A stretch of 64,000 nucleotides of DNA, taken from positions 32,374,001 to 32,438,000 of the forward strand of contig CM042043.1 in assembly GCA_023525975.1 (NCBI GenBank). Reading direction: 5' to 3'. The position numbers were made by a program, and so were the translations under genes. The DNA is from Smallanthus sonchifolius. Lineage: Eukaryota; Streptophyta; Magnoliopsida; Asterales; Asteraceae. Under the pieces are notes generated by a model that was not told where the DNA came from, did no database searches, and saw nothing but the letters and a program-made list of their open reading frames with translations. Numbering within the stretch: the first letter of the stretch is position 1; each line of letters starts with the position of its first letter. Below are positions 1 to 9,828 of this stretch, in pieces.

Positions 1-1262
1 CTTCCGAGGCACGGTCGTGTGTGACTCAGAAACTTTAACAAAATTATAATTTTATATTTTTCAATCAATAAATGTTTCAAATTTTATAAAAATATGTTTT
101 CTGTATTTGAAGAGATAAATATTATTTATTTAAAAGTTTATTTAAAAATTTATAAAAATTAAATTTAAATTTATCTTACACTTAAATGATGTTTTAAATG
201 ATTAAGTTACAAGTTTATAAATAAATAAGATAATGATTATTTATTTAATTTACATTTTTAAATCAAAATCATTTATTCATTTATACTTAATTACAATTAA
301 TATTTACATTATTTCATAAACTAAAGTTATATAGTTATTCAATTATCCAATTCAAACCTAACCAAATTGTTTCAAAAATATTTTATTTCAAACTCTATAT
401 ATTTTATTCAATACTTTTAAATACAAATCAATAGTTTTATACACAAATTCATCTTCCATTTTAGACTTAAACTTTATGCATCTATTTGATTCTATACACA
501 TTACTCTTTAGGTTAAATTATGCATTTCGAGGATCATATTTGCTATCTATAATCTTTGTTAGCTACACTTCCATATCAAGTGAGTATTCATAACCCCTTT
601 TACTCTTTTACACTTTTGGGGTGGAACATGAACTCTATACACATTACACATTACATTTACACAAACAACACAAACTACAAATCCTATTTACTTTCATGTG
701 TGCAAATTTGAGCTTTATGCCCGAGTGCTAGGTGTGCTAACCTTTGTATGCGATTATGTGCAATCATTAACTATACAAGCCGACGGTTTTCAATGATGGA
801 TCTATTGAGCCTGACAAACCCACCCATGGTACGCGGTGATTGAAACCGACAACACATTTGTTTTGCATGCTAGTTACAAGGTTTGATTGTACATGGTTAG
901 ACAATAGCTGCTCCCCATAAATGCCTTATTTATCATGATATGTAAAGGATTTGTTTTCATTTATATGCTATCTATATACAACTGTGTTATACTCACCAAC
1001 TTTTTAGTTGACTTTATTTTATTCATGTTTCAGGCCCCAATATGTGAGATTGATTCAAGACGTGTTCAACATAGGATTTGGACTTAGCAATTAAATCAAG
1101 AATTTTATGAGTTGTTTTATTTTTCTTGTTTGAACATGATTTTGTACTTGGATTAATTGTAATGGAAATTTAAATTTAATATATTTGAACTTAGTCAACC
1201 ATGTGCTATGAACAGTCTACATGTCCCGCCCCGATGATTCCGCCATCGGTCGGGGTGTGACA
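1..1262 (+). repeat. Element A 5' LTR, 3' part only
   Basis: This is the 3' 1262 bases of an LTR whose full copy is 5058-7206 (2149 bp); 887 bases lie upstream of the window. It ends in GTGTGACA at 1262, directly before the primer site. The first bases overlap the last unit of the CACGGTCG palindrome array. The rest is AT-rich and has no coding content. Confidence 0.93.
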
Positions 1263-1265
1263 GAT

Positions 1266-1278
1266 TGGTATCAGAGCC
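1266..1278 (+). promoter_or_regulatory. Primer binding site of element A (initiator tRNA-Met)
   Basis: TGGTATCAGAGCC lies three bases after the LTR end and is complementary to the 3' end of plant initiator tRNA-Met, the usual primer for minus-strand synthesis. The leader that follows is collinear with the leader of element E after 30441. Confidence 0.92.
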
Positions 1279-1938
1279 TTGGTTATAGGGAACTAGGTTA
1301 TTAGACACTCTTGACCTAGACTATATCTTTAGGACACCCATACAATGCCATGCTACTACATGTTACATTATCAATTTCCGTGTGATTATTTTTACATGCT
1401 ATCCTAACTACTTACACTACATGATACAATACATAATGACTTATGTGTCACACTACTTGACAAATCTTGTGCTTACACTCATTACTACCTACATGCTATA
1501 TGATTATCCTCCTATGTGAATATTTTTATACCATATGATTACATCACATGATACAATACTCAATAGTTTATGTGTCACGTTACCTGCCCACTTTTTCTTC
1601 TATGCATAGCTACCTACTTAAATTATTTAAAACACTATCCTAAGTCTAACACACACACATACACACCAAATTATTCATACACATATGGACTCCCGTACAT
1701 GATACCATCACCCTTTTATGAGCAAAGACTTAAACTATTGGGCCTAATGCCCACCAATAATAAACTAAGAAGCCTATCTATCCTCCAAGAAGAAGAAGCC
1801 CGCTGAAAAGCATAAACCTTACTCTTGGGCCTCAAAGCCCAGTCCACAACAATTCTCATCATAACCATGAGCCCAACAATACTATTATTAATACATGATG
1901 GCCGAAAGAGTATGTAAGCCCATGAGGAATTCTGGCTA

Positions 1939-1988
1939 AGGAAAGATAGGGTACTTAAGTGAGTCTTAGTGACCCACCCCTCTTTCCT
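1939..1988 (+). promoter_or_regulatory. Leader stem-loop of element A
   Basis: Arms AGGAAAGA (1939-1946) and TCTTTCCT (1981-1988) are perfectly complementary, and an inner GGGT/ACCC pair (1949-1952, 1972-1975) extends the stem. The same place in E and C has a 10-bp stem with different bases (AGGAAAGCAT/ATGCTTTCCT). It lies between the primer site and the first ORF, where LTR elements usually carry RNA packaging or dimer signals. The function is inferred. Confidence 0.55.
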
Positions 1989-2158
1989 GGGAATTCTCCT
2001 TAGGGATACATTACTTATAGGTCAAGTGTATTTCTAAAATACTATCGTGAAGGCTCGACGTTATGACTAGTCAAACACTAAAACCCATAAGAACTTCTAT
2101 ATTTGATACTTCATATTTCATTATCACTTACAACTTTTTCATTGTTTTTCTGCTAGAC

Positions 2159-2759
2159 ATGGACTCCTACCCTCCTCCCTCCCCGCCCGATTTACCGTCC
2201 TGGATCAGAATCTGATTAGGAAGAAGACACTGAGACACCCGTGTATCGGTCACCAACACCCCCAGCTACTAGGCCAAGGTTTGATGTAAGGGCGGACTGG
2301 ATTAGGAACGCCGACCCGAGACTTCAAACACCTGGATCTCCCGTAACCGTAAACCCGTATCATACACCTCACCTCCACCATCAATTTTCACCACCACTAA
2401 GAGACCCATACCTAATGCCCGACCCGCACCTTCCTAACCCTTGGGTAAGGCATACCATGACACCCCTTAGTGTAATGGGAATTCCAACCAATGACTTCCA
2501 TCAATATGTAAGGAATTCAGAATTTGAGAGGCAAAGGATAGAGTAGGGAGTGATACACGACTTACAAAGACAAAGAATGGATAGCCTAGAAAACCAATTA
2601 GGATATCAAAAGGAGTTAATCTCCATCCTCGAAAAAGAAATACAAGCACATCGCACGGAGACCGCCAGGACTAAAGCCAGATCTGCTACTCGAGTGACTA
2701 TAGCGGTGCTCATTTTGGCGATTATCTTCTTCCTAGTGGAAAACTACCAGAGACGTTAG
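2159..2759 (+). pseudogene. Decayed ORF: proline-rich, coiled-coil, tail-anchored protein of element A
   Basis: I do not recognise this protein. An ATG at 2159 opens a short proline-rich start, and a one-base indel before about 2208 moves to the frame that then runs to 2759. That frame has two in-frame TAG codons (2217-2219 and 2544-2546). Order of parts: acidic Ser/Glu/Asp patch, a long Pro/His/Arg-rich stretch (about 2241-2500), a charged heptad-like helix rich in Glu, Gln and Leu (about 2553-2680), then about 15-17 hydrophobic residues (2694-2745) and the short basic tail ENYQRR. That is the layout of a tail-anchored membrane protein. It is the only coding-like unit in the LARD and sits where gag would be. 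It could be a captured host fragment or an element-specific accessory (env-like) protein. No zinc knuckle or protease motif is present. Confidence 0.5.
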
Positions 2760-5005
2760 AAGGAGCTTCTACTGATTTCCTTTAAATTTTCGATTTGAAA
2801 ACCATTTCCTCTATGTTTTGAATAATGTTTAACATTTCAGTATTTAATCAATTCCATATATTTCAACTCTACAGTTATTGTTCATTGATTTGATCCGTGG
2901 AGTGTAAATTACACCTGTTATATTCCCATCAAATTTTCCCCAAATGTCACTTCTTTCATTCAACATGGTTTAGTACATTACCGACAATCTTTTTCATTAA
3001 ATAAATCATCCTATTTTGTGATTTAAACAAAACCTCATTATCTTGTTTAATCAAAATGTTTATCAAATTTTTAGATAATATCAAAAACATAAATTTTCCA
3101 TAAAACTTTTTCACCTGATAAGGAAAGTTAATACAACCAATTTTATAAAAATATTATTTCAAATTGATAAATAACTATGATTTTTCTTCATTAAAGTAAA
3201 TATTTCTAAACTTTGGCTAAATCATAGACTACTTGTTTAGCCAATGGTTCCACTTAAAAATATTCTTTTATTAATAGTTGAAAGTTTAAATAAAAAAAAA
3301 AAAATACTTTTCCCATAAATTGCATATTCATTTAAAATATGCGGTTTAATGATTTCACTACTTTACATATCTACAATCAAGAATGAATTTCCTACTTTCT
3401 ATGTTCAAACAAAGACCTGTATTTGTAAACACAAATTCCTGAATATTTCCAAAACCTCCTCGTTACCTTTCACTTGACGCTTCAAAAGACGATCCATACC
3501 GCGTAAACGTTAACCTATCCCACCAACCTCAATGAGATTTGAGGACTTGAACCTAACCACCACATTATGAAAGAGCGCCAAACGACACGTTTGTCCGCAA
3601 CACTCGAACCCATGCAAAACCCGTTAGTACACATTGCACGCGAAGTTCAATACTCACGTTCATAATATATTCAATGCAATCTTATGGTACATAAAACTCA
3701 ATATTTCTCAACATATCCAATGCTACACAAATTACATAATAATGAAACTAGTTTGCCTACAAATCACAATTTGCTCGATTAATCACGTAATGCACGAAAC
3801 ATGTTTAATTGCAATACACATGCTACTGGTTTGAATACATGATACACGAAACTTAATTGTTTGCAATATACGTGATACATAAGAATTGCGTCATTAATAC
3901 ATAGTTCTAGATTGACCACACTATACATGAAACTCATTTTGTTACAAAGCACTTTATACTAAACAGTGTATATTATACAAAATACATGATGCTAAGTTGC
4001 TAACACTATACATGAGATCCATTTCCTACAATACACATACTACTATGTTGTTTACATTACACATTAGAGCTTATTGATTTACAAAATACAAGACGCTAAA
4101 TTATTTACGCTATGTATGAGACCTGTTTGATTACAAACTACGTGACACTAGATCATACATGAGACTTGTGTGCTTACTATATACTCAAAACAAAATTTGC
4201 TTATAATTATTGCAATGGAATGATTACATTATACACAAGACATGGTCATGCACTTTGTACACCAAAGCGAAGACCATAATACATTGAAACGACTCAGGGT
4301 TTGACATATTCTTGTTCAAACATGAGCAGACTAAGAAACTTTAAGTGTTACTACTTTACTACTCTTTAGTTGCGAACGGATCTGATTAGAGACTTAGTTA
4401 CTTGTTAGCGACTTTTTATGTGTAAACAATAGACGTGATCATAGTGAAATTGTACCCCCTTACCCGCACACAACGAAAACGATCTATACGGACCATACGA
4501 TGATTTTAATAATTACGGGTGCACACGGAATTATAAAAATCAGCGCATGGAAACTATAGAGAAATTTTTTCGTGTGTTGTGACCTAAAACTTATCATGAT
4601 GTGTAACAACGAAACTGATGTGACATAACAAGGGCATGGTGGATACGCCGATGGTACTTCCTGTATATAAGTGTCCTATCATATTACCGAAAGTAGCGTT
4701 GTTCGTGTCACGCGAAGTTTTGACCTAGACCAATGTTTATGAAATCTTTTACCCACTAACAATTTTGAACACATTAGACTACATCTTACATAAACTCTAA
4801 ATTTCAAGATCCCTCCAAATCTATTTCAAGTAATACATCTTACATTTAGAATTCAAATTGCTAGTCGACAACCTTCTCCTTAAGTCCATTTCAAAAACTA
4901 AATTCATTGTCATTATTCATATTCAACCTCGATGATCAGGCTTAAGCCATATCCAACAATCAAAATTCACCGAAAATCAAAAACTTCCTCCTCCTTCTCG
5001 ATTTT
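2760..5005 (+). other. Element A internal non-coding region
   Basis: About 2.2 kb of AT-rich sequence with no ORF I would support. The one structure I see is a degenerate tandem repeat at about 3620-4180. There is no trace of RT, RNase H or integrase motifs on either strand. Confidence 0.6.
3620..4180. repeat. Degenerate tandem repeat inside LARD A
   Basis: The words ACTATACATGA and AATACATGA recur at roughly 80-110 base intervals (for example about 3920, 4004 and 4110), each followed by a CATTT/TGTTTG-like segment and a TTACAA word. The units are strongly diverged, so the period is approximate and comes from reading by eye. Confidence 0.4.
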
Positions 5006-5057
5006 GCAGCCTCCATTAGTTAAATTTCGGGACGAAATTCCCTTAACATGGGGAGAC
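5006..5057 (+). promoter_or_regulatory. Polypurine tract and relic of pol 3' end, element A
   Basis: From about 5006 the sequence again matches the end of element E pol and its 3' untranslated segment (38137-38185), including the TAAATTTCGGGACGAAATTC block. It ends in the purine-rich ACATGGGGAGAC that primes plus-strand synthesis next to the LTR start at 5058. This marks the right boundary of the replaced internal region. Confidence 0.7.
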
Positions 5058-5299
5058 TGTAACATTTCTGATTTTAGTATTCATATTTCAATTCAATATA
5101 ACGCATTTCAAACTCAGTACTCGTGCACTGTTTTGTGTTATTTTCTCGACATAAATTATATGCAATGATTCAATACAAATTCACAAGTTTTACTCGATTA
5201 TATACACTTAAACCCTATACAAGTAACTATTTTATACAAACATGTCAAAACAAAAATTACAAGGACTAAAGTTGAAAAATAACAAGAAACCCTAGCTAA

Positions 5300-5423
5300 G
5301 CACGGTCGCGCTTGTCCCGGCACGGTCGCGCCGAAGTGCTCTGGCACGGTCGCGCGACTAGCCTTGGAACGATCGCGCCCGGTGCCTTGGCACGATCGCG
5401 CCTCTCTTGGGCACGGTCGCGCC
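5300..5423 (+). repeat. Palindrome array 1 in LTR A (about 22-bp period)
   Basis: Six copies of the word CACGGTCGCG (or close variants) start at 5301, 5321, 5345, 5368, 5391 and 5412, spacing 20-24 bp or about two DNA turns. Complete units read GGCAC-GGTC-GTGCC or GGCAC-GGTC-GCGCC, an interrupted palindrome. It is strikingly GC-rich inside an AT-rich LTR. Confidence 0.85.
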
Positions 5424-5640
5424 TGCGTAATTGAAATCATTTATTTCAGTTATTTAGTCTCTATATCGAAAGCCCCATAATAATTTAGGCTTCCATCATA
5501 GAATTTACCTCGAATCAGAATTGATGTTTTATTTAAAATAATTTAATCGAATCCACTGTTAAAAATGTTGTTAATACAATTAAAATATCCCAAAACACTC
5601 GTAATAACCCATTAATCAAAAGCCCTAACAATTCCAACGC

Positions 5641-5648
5641 TATAAATA
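5641..5648 (+). promoter_or_regulatory. Possible TATA box of LTR A
   Basis: TATAAATA lies between palindrome arrays 1 and 2. If it is the promoter, array 1 is upstream (U3) and array 2 is in the transcribed leader. No start site can be seen directly. The related E 3' LTR does not keep this exact box. Confidence 0.4.
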
Positions 5649-5683
5649 CAAGATTTATTCAATTCGTGTCTGATTTGGAATAG

Positions 5684-5972
5684 ACACGGTCGCGCTAATC
5701 ATCTAGCGCGGCCGTGCCTCATGTAACGCGGTCGTGCCGACTAGCAGCGCGGTCGTGTCCTCCTGTCCAGACCTGGTCATGCCCTTTGGGCTAATCTCTG
5801 TTGTGTCTAAGAATCATAGACACGACCGTGCCAGGCCAAGGCACGGTCGTGCCTGTTGACTTGTCTAGATTGTGCCCTCTGTTGATCAACCCGGTCGCGC
5901 CCCGACTAGCGCGGTCGCGCCCGTGGCTTGAGCACGATCGTGCCCTTCCGAGGCACGGTCGTGTGTGACTCA
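5684..5972 (+). repeat. Palindrome array 2 in LTR A
   Basis: About a dozen units of the CACGGTCGTGCC type at roughly 20-23 bp spacing. Fully symmetrical versions occur with both arm types, for example GGCAC/GTGCC near 5839 and GCGC/GCGC near 5909, plus one unit in reverse sense (GACCGTGCC near 5823). Its last unit is where the window's first base falls in the 5' LTR copy. Confidence 0.82.
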
Positions 5973-8099
5973 GAAACTTTAACAAAATTATAATTTTATA
6001 TTTTTCAATCAATAAATGTTTCAAATTTTATAAAAATATGTTTTCTGTATTTGAAGAGATAAATATTATTTATTTAAAAGTTTATTTAAAAATTTATAAA
6101 AATTAAATTTAAATTTATCTTACACTTAAATGATGTTTTAAATGATTAAGTTACAAGTTTATAAATAAATAAGATAATGATTATTTATTTAATTTACATT
6201 TTTAAATCAAAATCATTTATTCATATATACTTAATTACAATTAATATTTACATTATTTCATAAACTAAAGTTATATAGTTATTCAATTATCCAATTCAAA
6301 CCTAACCAAATTGTTTCAAAAATATTTTATTTCAAACTCTATATATTTTATTCAATACTTTTAAATACAAATCAATAGTTTTATACACAAATTCATCTTC
6401 CATTTTAGACTTAAACTTTATGCATCTATTTGATTCTATACACATTACTCTTTAGGTTAAATTGTGCATTTCGAGGATCATATTTGCTATCTATAATCTT
6501 TGTTAGCTACACTTCCATATCAAGTGAGTATTCACAACCCCTTTTACTCTTTTACACTTTTGGGGTGGAACATGAACTCTATACACATTACACATTACAT
6601 TTACACAAACAACACAAAGTACAAATCCTATTTACTTTCATGTGTGCAAATTTGAGCTTTATGCCCGAGTGCTAGGTGTGCTAACCTTTGTATGCGATTA
6701 TGTGCAATCATTAACTATACAAGCCGACGGTTTTCAATGATGGATCTATTGAGCCTGACAAACCCACCCATGGTACGCGGTGATTGAAACCGACAACACA
6801 TTTGTTTTGCATGCTAGTTACAAGGTTTGATTGTACATGGTTAGACAATAGCTGCTCCCCATAAATGCCTTATTTATCATGATATGTAAAGGATTTGTTT
6901 TCATCTATATGCTATCTATATACAACTGTGTTATACTCACCAACTTTTTAGTTGACTTTATTTTATTCATGTTTCAGGCCCCAATATGTGAGATTGATTC
7001 AAGACGTGTTCAACATAGGATTTGGACTTAGCAATTAAATCAAGAATTTTATGAGTTGTTTTATTTTTCTTGTTTGAACATGATTTTGTACTTGGATTAA
7101 TTGTAATGGAAATTTAACTTTAATATATTTCAATTTAGTCAACCATGTGCTATGAACAGTCTACATGTCCCGCCCCGATGATTCCGCCATCGGTCGGGGT
7201 GTGACACCAATTCTAGTACACTGACTTGTTTTATTCGTACCAACAATTAACTGCTATGTGCCAATGCAAATCCGCAAATTTTACACGGGTATATCCTATT
7301 AAAATCCTAAATAAGTCTATACTTGTATAAATCTATCAAAACTGAAATTTGCAAGGACTGATTTTATATATTAACAAGAAACCCTAATAGGCACGGTCGC
7401 GCTAAGTGCCTTGGCACGGTTGCGCGCCTTGATTTGGAACGGTCGCGCCCGGTGCCTTGGCACGGTCATTCCTCGTATAGGTACGGTCGCGCCTTTCGTC
7501 AGTTGAAACGTAAGTGCAGCCTTTAATCACAGAGACGTTCGATTTCGTAACCGTTTCCACACGTTTTCAACTATTAACGAACAAAATTAAGTCTTTTAAT
7601 CATCATATTTACAACAAATAAACTAAATTGCATCGATTCATCTCATAACCATCCAATTCTTTCATGAGACCATCGAATCCACCATTTTGATTGCAATTCT
7701 CCCAAGAAAACGCACTATCGATCCTCTATGAAGCTCCCGAAAACACTGAGTCAGCCGGAGTTGTAGCAAAAGGGCACCGGAGATCAAACCGTCGTCGCCG
7801 GGATAAGTTCCTATCGTACTCTATCAATACATCATCCTTCCGGGTAATTGAAACCTCCTACACCTTCCTTTTAGTCTATAGATCAAAAGCCCTAATCTAA
7901 TTTGGGCTTACAATAGCTGATTTAACGCGAAACCGAATCTAGGGTTCATTCCAAAAAGGTTTAATCGAATCCTACTTTGTACATGTTTTAAATACAATTA
8001 ACCTATACCAACAGACTAGTAATCACCTAATGGATGAAAGCCCTATGATTTCCAACATTAACAATATAATATTTAAGCAATTCGTTTCTGTTTTGGAAC

Positions 8100-8385
8100 A
8101 GACCCGGTCGCGCTAGTCTTCTAGCGCGGTCGTGCTTCATGAGACACGGTCGTTCCAATACCAGCGCGGTCGTGCCTCACACACTCAGACCCGGTCATGC
8201 CTCTTGGCTAACTTGGTCGTGCCTCAGAACCCTAGACACGGTCGTGCCTGGCCCAGACACGGTCGTGCCTAGTGAACAGCTTAGTTATGTCTTCTGTTTG
8301 ATCAACACTGTCACGCCCTGACTAGCACGGTCGCGCCCGTGGTTCTAGCACGATCGTGCCTTGTCCCAGGCACGGTCGTTAGTGT
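8100..8385 (+). repeat. Palindrome array 2 in LTR B
   Basis: A dozen or so CACGGTCGTGCC-like units at about 20-bp spacing, collinear with the arrays in LTRs A and E. Several units show C/T changes at CpG sites, as expected for methylated repeats. Short ORFs read through the array but follow from the repeat, not from a gene. Confidence 0.8.
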
Positions 8386-9662
8386 GAGAATATCTTGGCA
8401 GAATACCAAATTTATATTTTAATAAAAACAATAAGCATTTCAAATGAATTTTTAAATAAAAATAACTGACTTTATAAAAATTTCTATTAACTTTATTTAA
8501 AAAATATATATATATATATATCAAATTTCTATTCTAAAATGAATAGAAATTGTTTATTTAAAATCTACAAAATTAAATTATTATTAAATCCTACACTTAG
8601 ATATTATTTATACAAACCCTTTTACGCATATTTATAAAAAAAAATAGATTTACGAAAGTTATCTACTAAATTTATATTTAATATAAAACGCTTGATACAT
8701 TTTTATAACTGAACGACTAGGTTACACATTTTATAAATAAATAAATAAGGTAAAAATTATTTATTTAATTTATATTTAAGAATTATTTATTTAAATTATA
8801 CTTAATTACCCCTAATACCTACATTATTTTTATAACTAAGTAAGTAAATAATAATTTTGTTTTATTATTTAGTTATCCCAAACTCAAACCTTAATTTTAT
8901 ATAACACATCCAAGTACAAACCACTAACACCTACGACTTCAAATTCCTTATAGACACATCCAATTTAACGTTAGACTTAGACATAGACTATTGTGCATAC
9001 TATTGATTTGATACATATTACACTCTAGGTTAACGTTGTGCATTACGAGGACCTCGTATTACTATCTAGTCTCTCGTGTTAGCTACGCCTTTTGAATCAA
9101 GTGAGTATTACATAGCCCCTTTTTCTCTTTTACACTTTTTGGGGTGGAACATGAACAATATACAATCTATTGCTTACATTTACACAAACTACACGAGTAC
9201 AAATCCTCTTTACATTCATGTGTGCAAATTTGAGCTTTATGCTTGAGTGCTAGTTGTGCTAACTTTTGTGTGCAATTTATGTGCAATCATTAACTATTCA
9301 AGCCGACGGTAAACAATGATAGATCTATTGAGTCTGAAAAACCCACCCAGATTGGGGTGATTGTTACCGACAACACAATTTTGCATGCTAGTTACAAAGG
9401 TTTGATTGTACTTGGTTACACAATAGCTGCTCTCCATAAATGCCTTATTTTATCATGTTATGTAAGGATTTGTTTATTCATAATGTATATGCTATCTATA
9501 TACAAACCTGTGTATGCTCACCAACCTTTTAGTTGACCTTATTTCATTCATGTTTCAGGTACTAATGTGTGATTTTGATCAAGACTTGCTACACTTAAGT
9601 TTTGGACCTATATAATTTTAAATAAAGGATTATGTATTTCATTTTATGTACTTGGTTTGATT

Positions 9663-9744
9663 TGGTTTTATCTTGAATACTTGAAATGAATTTGAATGAT
9701 TAATGGTTTTATCTTGAATACTTGAAATGAATTTGAATGATTAA
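9663..9744 (+). repeat. 41-bp tandem duplication in LTR B
   Basis: Two adjacent identical 41-base units (9663-9703 and 9704-9744) beginning TGGTTTTATCTTGAATAC. LTRs A and E have a single, diverged version here, so the duplication is private to B. Confidence 0.9.
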
Positions 9745-9828
9745 TATATTTCAATTTAGTCAACCTTGTGCTCATGAACAGTCTACATGTCCCGCCCCGA
9801 TGATTCCGCCGTCGGTTGGGGTGTGACA

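Larger units (their letters stand above)
1..7206 (+). mobile_element. Element A: LARD-type non-autonomous Ty3/gypsy LTR retrotransposon
   Basis: The first 1262 bases reappear at 5945-7206 at constant offset 5944 with no indels and only about ten mismatches seen by eye, so they are the two LTRs of one element. The internal part (1263-5057, about 3.8 kb) starts with an initiator-Met primer site and ends with a polypurine tract, but has no gag, protease, RT or integrase. Its LTR ends, leader and last bases before the 3' LTR match autonomous element E at 28201-40800. It therefore looks like a derivative mobilised in trans by E-like proteins (inference). Low LTR divergence means a recent insertion. 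It sits inside LTR B: B sequence resumes directly at 7207 and the expected target duplication would be CCAAT. The left flank is outside the window. Confidence 0.88.
5058..7206 (+). repeat. Element A 3' LTR (2149 bp)
   Basis: Starts TGTAACATTTCTG and ends GGGTGTGACA. It has two clusters of the CACGGTCGCGC/CACGGTCGTGC palindromic word (about 5300-5423 and 5684-5972) and a TATAAATA box at 5641-5648 between them. It lacks the small coding-like segment seen in LTRs B, C, E and I at the equivalent place. The 3' neighbour is LTR B, resumed at 7207. Confidence 0.93.
7207..9828 (+). repeat. LTR B (solo LTR or 3' LTR), split by element A
   Basis: Sequence from 7207 matches LTR E from about 38241 onward and ends GGGTGTGACA at 9828. 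Only its first 60 or so bases are missing, because element A inserted there. After 9828 the sequence switches to minus-strand integrase of element C, so B is inserted in C. Because the left side is off-window I cannot tell a solo LTR from a 3' LTR. It carries palindrome arrays at about 7391-7495 and 8100-8385, a short (TA)n run near 8504-8522 and a 41-bp tandem duplication near its end. Confidence 0.85.

Noticed and set aside
3634..3834. 66-codon ORF in LARD interior
   Set aside because: AT-rich degenerate repeat with no domain, heptad or membrane pattern beyond chance.
5198..6024. Cys/Arg/Pro-rich ORFs over the CACGGTCG arrays
   Set aside because: The residues follow from the repeated GC-rich word. 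Similar ORFs appear in every array and shift frame between copies.
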